Assembly: GCA_964630905.1 (NCBI GenBank)
Contig: CAZVWR010000018.1
Location: 1 to 49,718, forward strand
Direction: 5' to 3'
Source of the DNA: JAGOEX01 sp964630905
Lineage (GTDB): Bacteria; UBP6; UBA1177
Length of the DNA stretch: 49,718 nt
Shown: piece by piece, positions 32,130 to 40,358 of the stretch
How the letters are laid out: each line of letters begins with the position of its first letter
Numbering within the stretch: position 1 is the first letter of the stretch
Position numbers and translations under genes: made by a program
The notes under the pieces: model-generated
The model's database searches: none
Told to the model about the DNA's origin: nothing
What the model saw: only the letters and a program-made list of their open reading frames with translations

Positions 32130-33260
32130 GTGACAAACATCCTTTCATTTTTAACTTTCTTAACGGTTGTGATTTCAATTTCAATACTGATGATCCGTTA
32201 TTTCATCCATTCCATGATGGCGGGTTCACGCAGAATGCTCAAATACAGGCGGGAGCTTAGACTGCTCTATGTCCCTATTTTTCTTTCATTTTTCCTTTTT
32301 TCCAACCGTTCTTTGCAGGGATCTCTTTCTCTTTCGGTATTCAGTTGCGTTCTTTATGCATTTTTCACTTTCATGTTTGTTTTTTTCCTTTACGGACTTT
32401 TTGTCGAACTTTTAATTCTGATACGGAAACTCTTTAAGAACACCTACTCGAAAAAGCTTTCGTTATATAAGAAAAGGCTTCTTTTCATTGTCCTTTTTCT
32501 GATTTCATTCCACACTGTTGCAACAGGGTTCTTTCTTGCGGAGGATATTCAGGTCGTCAATCTGAAGATCAAAAGCCAGAAAGTTGAAAAGTACACAAGG
32601 ATCGTTCAGGTCACGGACATCCATTTTTCAGCCACGACAGGGCTTCCTTTTGCACAAAAGATCGCTTCCATCATAACAGAACTGAAGCCCGATATTATCA
32701 TAAGCACAGGTGATTACCTTGATCACGGAATGATGGAACCTGAAAAAATTGCAGGGGTAATGAACTCAATACCCGCCCCGCTCGGCAAGTTCGCAATAAC
32801 CGGAAATCACGAATTCATCAATGATTTCAACAACTCGAAAGATTTTTTAGAAAAAAACGGATTTAAACTGATTGACAATCAGATACTCGATGTCTGGAGA
32901 AATATAACTATTTCAGCTGTTTCCGATAAAACTGGAAAAAGGTTCGGAATGCCGGCACCCCATGACATCGAAATTCTTAAAAAGACACATACTTCAAGGT
33001 TCAACATCTTTTTAAAACATCAGCCGAATGTCGAAAAAGGGACAACTGACCGTTTTGACCTTATGCTCTCAGGGCATACCCACGCCGGACAGATATTCCC
33101 TTTCGGTATTTTTGTACGAATGGCTTTCAGATACTGCTCCGGCAACTATAAATTTCCAAGCGGCTCCATCCTTCATGTCAGCAGGGGAACAGGGACATGG
33201 GGACCTCCTGTCAGATTCGGTTCAATGCCCGAAATAACATTAATTGAACTTATTCCTTAA
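32130..33260 (+). CDS. membrane-anchored calcineurin-like metallophosphoesterase (YkuE/YaeI type)
   Basis: 376 residues. Three to four N-terminal hydrophobic segments (about 1-145) anchor the protein. A metallophosphoesterase domain follows with VQVTDIHFSATTG (D-x-H), IISTGDYLDHG (GD), ITGNHEF (GNHE) and LSGHTHAGQIFPF (GHxH), the full dimetal-site set. This subtype includes YkuE/YaeI enzymes that act on phospholipid or UDP-sugar-like substrates; the substrate here is unknown. GTG 32130 has GGAGG 5 bases upstream. An in-frame GTG at 32124 overlaps that site and is rejected. Confidence 0.88.
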   Translation: MTNILSFLTFLTVVISISILMIRYFIHSMMAGSRRMLKYRRELRLLYVPIFLSFFLFSNRSLQGSLSLSVFSCVLYAFFTFMFVFFLYGLFVELLILIRKLFKNTYSKKLSLYKKRLLFIVLFLISFHTVATGFFLAEDIQVVNLKIKSQKVEKYTRIVQVTDIHFSATTGLPFAQKIASIITELKPDIIISTGDYLDHGMMEPEKIAGVMNSIPAPLGKFAITGNHEFINDFNNSKDFLEKNGFKLIDNQILDVWRNITISAVSDKTGKRFGMPAPHDIEILKKTHTSRFNIFLKHQPNVEKGTTDRFDLMLSGHTHAGQIFPFGIFVRMAFRYCSGNYKFPSGSILHVSRGTGTWGPPVRFGSMPEITLIELIP

Positions 33261-33275
33261 ATAGCTTGTTTTAGG

Positions 33276-36200
33276 TTATTCTGAAGTTTCTTCTGTGACG
33301 GTTATTTTTTCTGATATTGGTGAAAGTTTGAAACCTTCAAGTTTTTTCCCTGCCTTGTTTTCAGCTTCTTCAAGCATTTTGACCGGATCTTCCTTCCACA
33401 TTTCAAGGATCACCGGATATCTTTTGATCAAAGCACCGTCACTGACCGCAAAATGTGTGCTGTCCTTTTCAAACGCGATGCTGTAGCCGTTATACTGAAG
33501 ATCGAAGGCAAGAAGTTTTTCAGAAGTCCTTCCATTATGAATGATCACTTCTCTTCCGACTGTCGCAAAAAGTGCCCCGTCATTTGAAAACACAACTCCG
33601 TTTATGGCTCCGGTATGTCCGGAAACAGTTTCTGTCATCTTTTTTTCACCGATATTCCATCTTACAGCAACTCCCTCCTCGCCGGCTGATACCGCCTCTG
33701 AACCGTCAGGTGAAAAAGCAACAGAAAGAATGGTTTTGCCCTGCTGAGAAGAAAATATCAGGTCCCCTTCCGGAATTTTCCAGAAATTGATCTCTCCGTT
33801 CCTTCCCGCTGAAGCCATCACATCCCCTTTTTTTGAAAAAGATACTGCATGAACCGGATTTATATGATTGAATATCTTAACGATCTTCCTTGCAGACATA
33901 TCATACAAATTTACAGTTCTGTCTTTGCTTCCTGAAACAAGATACCGTCCGTCACTTGAAAAAGCGAGTGATGAGATCTGGTCTGAATGTCCTTTCATGA
34001 CAGAAAGGAGCTTCCCGTTGACCGGATTCCACATTCTGATAAAACCATCGGAATCACCTGTTACAACAAACTGTCCGTCAGGTGAAAAATCTATGCTGTA
34101 TGACACCAGTCCCTGAGTTCCGAAAGTTGAAATAAGCATCTCCCTGTTCACATCCCATAGTTTCACAGTGTTATCCCAGCTTGATGAAGCGAGAAATCTT
34201 CCGTCAGGTGAATATTTTAAAGACGGAATATATGTTGCATGCCCTCTGTATGTCTGCACAAGGCGGTTTATATCGGTTTTCCATACTTTCACAAGATGAT
34301 CTTCGCCGACCGACATGAGCGCGTTGCCTACCGGCATGAACGAAACAGAATAAACAGCTCCTTCATGCCCCCTGAGATCCTCTATCTGCCTGTTCCTGAG
34401 GTCGATCAGCTTTACAGTGCCGTCTCTTGAAGCCGCGGCGGCAAATGTGCCGTCACTTGAAATGTCAAGGTCGAAAAAAGCGTCCCAGTGTTCATAGACA
34501 TATAAAGGAACAGCTGCATTAATATTCCAGACTAAAAACCGCTTGTCGTATCCGGTGGATATGAAATAACTGCTGTCTTTGAGGAACTTTAAAGAGATGA
34601 CAGGTTCGCTGTGTCGTTTGAAAACAGCTTTAAGCTTTCCCTTTTCAACAAGATATATTTTCCCGGAACTGTCTGAAGTAAGGATTTTCCCATCTGGCGA
34701 CCAGTTGACAGCCCTGACTGTGTTTTCAAGTTCAATGATCTTCCTTGCCTTAAGCTGGAAGTCATTGAGATCGGAGATCCACAGATTCCTGTCTGTCCCT
34801 CCGAAAGCTATGAACCTTGAATCATTTGAAAAAGAAAGTGCATATATTTCACCTGTGGAGCTTTCAATAGTTTTTATAAGTATCCCCTCTCTTGCATCCC
34901 AGATGTTGAGCTTTCTATCCCAGCTTCCTGAAGCAATGTACTTTCCATCAGGAGAAAATTCCAACGCGGCAATCTCATCACTGTGTCCGCTCAGAGTATA
35001 TTTCAATTTGCCGGTTGAGACCGAATATACCATTATTCTTCTCGTTTTACCGGCGACAGCGACAAGAGAGCCGTCCGGAGAGATCACAAGCACCCTCGGA
35101 TCGAAATCTATCTGCGCAAGATCTTCCTTGAAACTGTCATTCTGATGAACTGTTGAAAGATAGAGCACCGACTGGATCGAAAGCATCTGATCTGAACTTT
35201 CGATAGCATTTTCTGTCATGAAAAACTCAGGGAAACTCCATGGACTTTTCGGATTATACGGGTTGTGGTAAAGCGATGCAGCGGAAAATATCTTAGCATT
35301 GAGATATCGTTTCTCTTTGATAAGACGCTCTGCGTACTCGAGGTATCCGAGTGAAAGATTCAGGTGTGCCACCCTTTCATTTTCGACAGATTCGCGGTAG
35401 GCATAGAAAATAACGACTGAACCGAAGATCAGCACAACCGCAAGTGCCGCCAGCAACCCTGTCAGCAGTTTGTTCTTTGCAGAAAATCTTTTGAAAAGTT
35501 CCCATGAACTGTATTCATATGCCTTTATCCTGCCGCCCGACATGAAGTTCTCGATCTCTCTTGCGACATCCATCGCGGACTGGTATCTTGACTCCTTTTC
35601 TCTTGTAAGTGTCTTTGAAACGACAGCACAGAGATCCGGCGGGGCTTCAGGTTCAAATATAGTTATTTCAACAAGGGTGTTCGACTTGACCATTTCAAGT
35701 GTTTCCTTAACATCCCGTCCCTTGAACGGAGCGTGCCCTGTCAGTATCTCATAAAGAACAGCACCCAGCGAATAAATATCGCTTCTTTCGTCAATTTCTG
35801 AAATCTCGCCGTTTGCCTGTTCAGGAGACATATATGCCGGAGTTCCTATCGCTTTTCCTTTTACAGTTCTTCCGATATTTTCAACTTTCAGAAGGTTCAG
35901 TTCCTCACGAAGTTCCCCTTCCGCCTGATCTGTTTCACCTTTAACTTTTGCAAGTCCCCAGTCAAGCACAACAGTTTCACCGAATTCCCCTATCATGATG
36001 TTCTCGGGTTTTATATCACGGTGAATGACACCTCTGCTGTGGGAATATGCTATGGCGTTGCAGATATCCCGGAAATGGGGCAGAAGACGGAGCCGTTTCT
36101 GAAGAGTTCCTGCATCATATATCGCCTGTGAAAGAGTCACTCCTCTCACAAGACGCATCGTGTAGTAATGATTTCCGTCCGGTTTTCTGCCGATCTCATA

Positions 36201-36557
36201 GACAGGAACAATTCCAGGGTGTTCAAGCTGACCGGTCACCTTCGCTTCACGGAGGAACCTTATCTCATCCGCCTTCATCTTATCAAGCGGAGCGATAGTC
36301 ACCCTGCCCGGATTATCTTCCTTTATAAGTTCCTTTAAAGCTATCTCGCGACCCACCTTTTCATCAAAAGCGATCAGTACACGACCTATACCGCCGCGGC
36401 CTATCTCGTCCTCGATCCTGTATTTCCAGTCATCTTTCTTTTCAGGGATTATCGTTGATTCGGCAAGGGATGCAATGATAGAATCAGGATCGATCGAAAC
36501 CGTTCTTGTCGGCTCATTCTTCAGTGATTTCTTTATGATATCCGTGATCTTCTTCAT
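33276..36557 (-). CDS. Ser/Thr protein kinase with transmembrane helix and WD40 propellers
   Basis: 1,093 residues. Kinase domain about 45-338: Gly loop GRGGIGRV (53-60), Lys75 (IALKEL), HRDIKPEN (179-186), DWG (199-201, in place of DFG), GTPAYMSPEQANG (238-250). One transmembrane helix about 364-387. The C-terminal half (about 485-1040) consists of about 14 WD40-like repeats (FSPDGKYIASGSWDRKLNIWD and others), enough for two seven-bladed propellers. The kinase is in the cytoplasm and the propellers probably in the periplasm. The ATG at 36555-36557 is preferred to the TTG one codon upstream. No partner phosphatase is seen. Many open frames on the other strand are shadows. Confidence 0.93.
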   Translation of the reverse strand: MKKITDIIKKSLKNEPTRTVSIDPDSIIASLAESTIIPEKKDDWKYRIEDEIGRGGIGRVLIAFDEKVGREIALKELIKEDNPGRVTIAPLDKMKADEIRFLREAKVTGQLEHPGIVPVYEIGRKPDGNHYYTMRLVRGVTLSQAIYDAGTLQKRLRLLPHFRDICNAIAYSHSRGVIHRDIKPENIMIGEFGETVVLDWGLAKVKGETDQAEGELREELNLLKVENIGRTVKGKAIGTPAYMSPEQANGEISEIDERSDIYSLGAVLYEILTGHAPFKGRDVKETLEMVKSNTLVEITIFEPEAPPDLCAVVSKTLTREKESRYQSAMDVAREIENFMSGGRIKAYEYSSWELFKRFSAKNKLLTGLLAALAVVLIFGSVVIFYAYRESVENERVAHLNLSLGYLEYAERLIKEKRYLNAKIFSAASLYHNPYNPKSPWSFPEFFMTENAIESSDQMLSIQSVLYLSTVHQNDSFKEDLAQIDFDPRVLVISPDGSLVAVAGKTRRIMVYSVSTGKLKYTLSGHSDEIAALEFSPDGKYIASGSWDRKLNIWDAREGILIKTIESSTGEIYALSFSNDSRFIAFGGTDRNLWISDLNDFQLKARKIIELENTVRAVNWSPDGKILTSDSSGKIYLVEKGKLKAVFKRHSEPVISLKFLKDSSYFISTGYDKRFLVWNINAAVPLYVYEHWDAFFDLDISSDGTFAAAASRDGTVKLIDLRNRQIEDLRGHEGAVYSVSFMPVGNALMSVGEDHLVKVWKTDINRLVQTYRGHATYIPSLKYSPDGRFLASSSWDNTVKLWDVNREMLISTFGTQGLVSYSIDFSPDGQFVVTGDSDGFIRMWNPVNGKLLSVMKGHSDQISSLAFSSDGRYLVSGSKDRTVNLYDMSARKIVKIFNHINPVHAVSFSKKGDVMASAGRNGEINFWKIPEGDLIFSSQQGKTILSVAFSPDGSEAVSAGEEGVAVRWNIGEKKMTETVSGHTGAINGVVFSNDGALFATVGREVIIHNGRTSEKLLAFDLQYNGYSIAFEKDSTHFAVSDGALIKRYPVILEMWKEDPVKMLEEAENKAGKKLEGFKLSPISEKITVTEETSE

Positions 36558-36611
36558 CAAAACCCCTAAACAAACTCAAGGGATTATACTGAATAAAAAG
36601 AAAAATAAAAG

Positions 36612-36639
36612 TTGACTGCAAAATCATAAAATATATGCT
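36612..36639 (+). promoter_or_regulatory. promoter of the acidic Cys-rich lipoprotein gene
   Basis: TTGACT (36612-36617), a 16-bp spacer and TATGCT (36634-36639). The predicted start is about 30 bp before the ATG at 36676, which has a strong AAAGGAGGTG site at 36662-36671. Confidence 0.55.
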
Positions 36640-36675
36640 CTCATCCAAGCGGGGGGTAAACAAAGGAGGTGTATC

Positions 36676-37467
36676 ATGTCCATCAGAAGAACCTTTTCCC
36701 TAGTATGTGCTGTGCTTTTTCTTTCAGTTTTCTATTCCTGCTCCGCAAAAGATGATTCTGAAGAAGTTACTGATAAAACTCAGGAAACTGACAACAACAA
36801 TGATTTATCTGACGATTTATCCGACGAAGCCTTGGCGGAGTCGGAAGACGCGGAGTCGGAAGATCCTGAACCCGATAAAACACCGGATGAAACACCGGAT
36901 GAAACACCGGATGATACAATTCCGTCAGGAGAAGGTGCATACCGGCAGTGTGATCCTGCGGTGGCCGGATCATGCCCGGAAGGGATGAACTGTGTAAAAG
37001 GATATGACAACGCCAAATACGGACAGTGTCTAAAACCATGCAGTGAAAACACAGACTGCCCTCCTCCACCGGAAACAACTCAGCAGGTTGCGTGCCACAA
37101 CACCGAAAAAGTGTGCCTTATACTCTGCGGAGCTTACGAAGGCGAATGCCCAGAGTGGCTTGAATGTTTCGGACAGGAAATGTGTCTTCCGCCGTCAGGC
37201 ATTACACCGACAAAAGGACCCGGTGAAAAATGCAATGGCAAAGATGAATGCATCGGAGAATCAGACTGCATCGAAGGATCATCAGGAATTGCATACTGTT
37301 ATCCACTCTGCGACCCCAATGTTGCAGATGACTGTGCAAACAAAGCACCCGGCTTTCAGGCACAATGCACCAATGCCGGCAGCTTTTCTTTCTGCATGTT
37401 CAACTGTCAGGGAGTTCCATGTCCCGGCGAACTTCAGTGCGTAGCCGGCGTTTTCTGTCAAGGTTAA
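36676..37467 (+). CDS. Cys-rich lipoprotein with acidic repeat linker
   Basis: 263 residues. Signal peptide with lipobox VFYSC (Cys about 22). A long acidic linker (about 25-90) is built from small DNA tandem repeats (LSDDLSDE, ESEDAESED, then DETP repeats). The remaining 170 residues are Cys-rich with about two dozen Cys in a spaced pattern (YRQCDPAVAGSCPEGMNC, QCLKPCSENTDCPPP, GECPEWLECFGQEMC, CDPNVADDCANKA). They resemble the short disulfide modules of myxobacterial-type secreted lipoproteins. A surface-exposed stalk plus binding head is likely. It has its own promoter and a downstream hairpin terminator. The function is unknown. Confidence 0.75.
   Translation: MSIRRTFSLVCAVLFLSVFYSCSAKDDSEEVTDKTQETDNNNDLSDDLSDEALAESEDAESEDPEPDKTPDETPDETPDDTIPSGEGAYRQCDPAVAGSCPEGMNCVKGYDNAKYGQCLKPCSENTDCPPPPETTQQVACHNTEKVCLILCGAYEGECPEWLECFGQEMCLPPSGITPTKGPGEKCNGKDECIGESDCIEGSSGIAYCYPLCDPNVADDCANKAPGFQAQCTNAGSFSFCMFNCQGVPCPGELQCVAGVFCQG
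36802..36921 (+). repeat. nested in-frame tandem repeats in the lipoprotein linker
   Basis: Three adjacent repeat types: gatttatcYgac twice (36802-36825), gcggagtcggaagaY twice (36835-36864), and a 12-mer gatgaaacaccg about four times with decay (36874-36921). All unit lengths are multiples of 3. Confidence 0.8.
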
Positions 37468-37485
37468 AATTTAAATAAATTTGTA

Positions 37486-37515
37486 GGGGCGAAACACCGT
37501 TTTCGCCCTGTTTTT
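37486..37515 (+). terminator. hairpin terminator within a GTAGGGGCG palindrome
   Basis: GGGCGAAA (37487-37494) pairs perfectly with TTTCGCCC (37501-37508) across a 6-base loop, followed by TG and a T5 run. It lies 19 bp after the acidic lipoprotein stop and belongs to the dispersed palindrome family seen at 24535 and 38213-38283. Confidence 0.65.
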
Positions 37516-37576
37516 CTTCCAAAATTCGCTATGGTGATATTTATTTAATTTTGCTGACTTGACCCTCAAGGTTGTA

Positions 37577-38101
37577 TCAATAACCTCTTGATTTTTTCCT
37601 TGAATTATAAAGTTTTTCGGTGAATCCGCCTTCGTTTTTGAAGTCTTCTTCAAGCCGCTGAATCTGTTTCCAGAGCAGATAACTTGCCTGGTTTGTGAGG
37701 CAGATCAGCGTATTGGCTAATTTCTCGTCTGACCAGTCCGACCAGTCCGACATGTCTGACCAGTCTGACCGCACTTTAAGTGCTTCGGGTGAATTTTTAT
37801 CCCACTGGCGAAGTCCTTTCTGGCGGAGGTAATCTTCAAAGTCAAGGAGCAGTTCACCGAGACTTGCACGGGCAACATTTGTCAATTTTATTTCGGTTTT
37901 TTTGGATGTTGCTGATGCGAGGCTTCCTTCTGCGATGTTCTGGACTCCACTTCTTGCGGCTTGGACCATTTGGTCGTGGGTACGGGAGAATTTTGATATG
38001 TATTTGTTGCAGAAAATGACTGTTCCGTCATATACTTTCTGGGCTGTTTGGAAGGAGCGGAGTTTGCGGAAGCCACCGTGTTTTGGAATCAAATCACTCA
38101 T
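37577..38101 (-). CDS. four-helix-bundle protein (S23/IVP family)
   Basis: 174 residues. It has the family blocks FRKLRSFQTAQKVYDGTVIF, ARSGVQNIAEGSLASATSKK, and LANTLICLTNQASYLLWKQI, as in proteins related to the 23S rRNA intervening-sequence ORF. The related Avd proteins work with diversity-generating reverse transcriptases, but none is in this window. A tandem 9-bp repeat encodes SDW/SDM units at about residues 112-125. The frame extends to 38125, but ATG 38099-38101 has GGTGGAG upstream and gives MSDLIPKHGG. The function is unknown. Confidence 0.85.
   Translation of the reverse strand: MSDLIPKHGGFRKLRSFQTAQKVYDGTVIFCNKYISKFSRTHDQMVQAARSGVQNIAEGSLASATSKKTEIKLTNVARASLGELLLDFEDYLRQKGLRQWDKNSPEALKVRSDWSDMSDWSDWSDEKLANTLICLTNQASYLLWKQIQRLEEDFKNEGGFTEKLYNSRKKSRGY
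37728..37769 (-). repeat. 9-bp tandem repeat (Ser-Asp-Trp/Met units)
   Basis: On the minus strand about five copies of a 9-mer of the form GTCRGACTG encode the run SDWSDMSDWSDWSD inside the four-helix-bundle gene. The units differ at synonymous and Trp/Met positions. Confidence 0.8.
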
Positions 38102-38212
38102 ATCTCCACCTAATATAAAATTCAAGACAGTCTATATCCTCCAATTTGAAAGTCAAGGTAACTGATTGATTTTACTATAGTAAATTCGCTATGGAGAAAT
38201 TGCGGTGGGTTT

Positions 38213-38322
38213 TGTAGGGGCGAGTGACCTTTCGACAAGCTCAAGGCGGGGCGGGTGTAGGGGCGAATCCGTGTGTTCGCCATTGGAATGGGCTCCCCTC
38301 TATTTTTGAAAGAGAGGGGTCG
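38213..38322. repeat. cluster of small dispersed repeats between genes
   Basis: The 229-bp gap 38102-38330 has no gene. It holds two GTAGGGGCGA elements (38213-38223 and 38256-38266). The second closes as a hairpin GGCGAA/TTCGCC (38261-38266 with 38276-38281). Between them is ctttcgacaagctcaagg (38229-38246), itself a common intergenic motif. A further hairpin CCCCTCT (38295-38301) / AGAGGGG (38313-38319) lies ahead of the transhydrogenase-like gene stop. These look like mobile miniature palindromes rather than regulatory sites. Confidence 0.6.
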
Positions 38323-38330
38323 GGGGTGAG

Positions 38331-40358
38331 TTACTTATTCTTTATCGCGAGTGCTCCGGTGGGGCAGTTTTCGACATAGAGCTTGAGTTCTTCAAGGGGT
38401 GAATCGACTGCTGCATCAAGAGCGGTGCCGATGGTTGTGGAAAATCCTCTGAACTTGAATGTAAGTATCTGATTATTAACGATTTCTTTGCTAAGTTTGA
38501 TGCAGACTCCGCACTTGATGCATTTGCCGGGATCAAGGATTATTTCAGGGTGTCTTGCATCATATTTTATTTCAATCTTCTCCCCTTTTATGAGATCAGG
38601 TGAGCAATGAAGAAGTTCGCTGTACTTTTTAAGTTTGCAGTCGTGCTTATCGGTGCAGGAACATTCGTAACACCGCTTTCCTTCAGTAGCAAGTTCTTGA
38701 ACTGTGAAAGATTTTGCAACTTCTTTAAATGTTGTCTTTCTTTCTTCAATTGAAATGAGCATCTGCTCTCTTCTGTCGTAATTTTCAGGTTTTCCGACAA
38801 AAACGAGATCTTCTTTTTTAAGATAGTTCCAGTGACCTCTTGAAACATTGATGAGATATGGTTCGCTGTACTCTTTACCTTCAAAAAAGCTAAGAATAGA
38901 CATTGCCACCCTTCTTGCCCCTGCAACAGCTTCAACTACAGTAGCCGGCCCCGAAACACAATCTCCTGCCGCAAAAAGTTTTCCACCTGCATGACAACTC
39001 TTTTCATTTACTGCAACATCGCCCCATTTGTTGACAGGAACTCCAGCCGGAGCATCAGTTTTCTGGCCGATCGCACCGATCACAAGATCTGCAGCAGTAT
39101 CAAAATCGCTTCCTGCAACCGGAACAGGCCTTCTTCTACCCGATGCATCAGGTGCTCCAAGTTCCATCTTCTGACAAGTGAGAACTTTCTTTCCGTTTTC
39201 TTCTCTCACACTTACCGGAGCAACAAGAAAATGGAATTTCACCCCTTCTTCCTTCGCTTCGTGGATCTCGATCTTTTCAGCAGGCATCTCGCGCTCTGTC
39301 CTTCTGTAAAAACAGTTGACATCACTGCTTCCAAGCCGTACTGAAGTTCTAAGACAGTCCATTGCCGTGTTACCGCCGCCGATAACAATCACTTTCCCCG
39401 GGTTTTTGCCAGACCAGTCATTTTTAGCAATATTTTCAAGCCATTGGATGCCACCTTCTGTAAATTCTTCACCTTTTACCTGAGCACTTGAACTTTTCCA
39501 GCTTCCTATGCATATTGCGACTGCATCATATTTCTTTTCAAGCTCTTCAACAGTAAAATCAGTTCCCAGTTTCTTTGAGAAATGGAAATTTATCCCACCC
39601 ATCCTGTTAAAATGTGCTATTTCAAGATCAAGAATATCTTTCGGAAGACGATATTCAGGAATTCCGTATCTGATCATTCCGCCGGCTTTAGGATTCATGT
39701 CAAAAATTTCGCTTGCAACCCCTTCAAGACGGAGAAAATATGCAACAGAAAGTCCCGCAGGACCTGCACCGACGATCGCAACCTTTTTGCCACACAAAGG
39801 CTTCATTTCTTCAATATATTCAGCGTAGTGGAGATCTGCGGCAGTTCTTTTGAACTCATTGATGGCAACCGGTCTGTCAGCAACATTCCTTCTGCACTCC
39901 TTTTCACAGAACCTCGGACACACACGACCGATACTCATCGGAAGAGGAATTCTTTCTTTGATCACTTTAAGACCTTCAAGGTGCTTCCCCTCTTTTCCAA
40001 GCCTGACATATTCCTCGACCATTGCGTGTGCCGGACAGGCAATCGTGCATGGTGCTTCACAGTCACCTCTATGCTCGGAAAGCAGAAGATTAAGGCAGGT
40101 ACGCCTCATATCAAGAACCGCTTCAGAACTTGCATCTATCTCCATCCCTTCAGCAACTTTAGCAGCACATGAAGGAGTGAACTTTCCGGTCTTGAGATCT
40201 TTCACGACACAGACAAAACAGCTTGTGTTGTGTGTTATCTTCTCATTAAAACAGAGTGTAGGGATCTCAATTCCAATGCTTTTTGCCGCATTAAGAATGG
40301 TGGTATTTTCAGGAACAGATATCTGCGCATCGTTTATTTTAAGATTTATCATTTTCAT
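38331..40358 (-). CDS. NfnB/GltD-like NAD(P)H oxidoreductase fused to an N-terminal [2Fe-2S] domain (StnA-like)
   Basis: 675 residues. N-terminal NuoG-type ferredoxin domain with Cys36, 47, 50 and 64 (C-x10-C-x2-C-x13-C). A GltD-like part follows with Fe-S cysteines 100/104/108 and 147/151/155, an FAD motif VAIVGAGPAGLSVAYF (193-208) and an NADPH motif VIVIGGGNTAMDC (323-335). The C-terminal extension has CYECSCTDKHDC and CIKCGVCIKL, adding further cluster sites. This layout matches the NfnB-like large subunit of Sporomusa-type transhydrogenases. ATG 40356-40358 overlaps the NuoF-like stop (ATGA) and has AGGAGG upstream; the frame opens further to 40403 inside that gene. Last gene of the operon. 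Confidence 0.85.
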   Translation of the reverse strand: MKMINLKINDAQISVPENTTILNAAKSIGIEIPTLCFNEKITHNTSCFVCVVKDLKTGKFTPSCAAKVAEGMEIDASSEAVLDMRRTCLNLLLSEHRGDCEAPCTIACPAHAMVEEYVRLGKEGKHLEGLKVIKERIPLPMSIGRVCPRFCEKECRRNVADRPVAINEFKRTAADLHYAEYIEEMKPLCGKKVAIVGAGPAGLSVAYFLRLEGVASEIFDMNPKAGGMIRYGIPEYRLPKDILDLEIAHFNRMGGINFHFSKKLGTDFTVEELEKKYDAVAICIGSWKSSSAQVKGEEFTEGGIQWLENIAKNDWSGKNPGKVIVIGGGNTAMDCLRTSVRLGSSDVNCFYRRTEREMPAEKIEIHEAKEEGVKFHFLVAPVSVREENGKKVLTCQKMELGAPDASGRRRPVPVAGSDFDTAADLVIGAIGQKTDAPAGVPVNKWGDVAVNEKSCHAGGKLFAAGDCVSGPATVVEAVAGARRVAMSILSFFEGKEYSEPYLINVSRGHWNYLKKEDLVFVGKPENYDRREQMLISIEERKTTFKEVAKSFTVQELATEGKRCYECSCTDKHDCKLKKYSELLHCSPDLIKGEKIEIKYDARHPEIILDPGKCIKCGVCIKLSKEIVNNQILTFKFRGFSTTIGTALDAAVDSPLEELKLYVENCPTGALAIKNK

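Noticed and set aside
34579..35145. 188-residue open frame on the plus strand
   Set aside because: Mirror frame of the WD40 repeats of the kinase on the minus strand; the repeated codons create open antisense frames.
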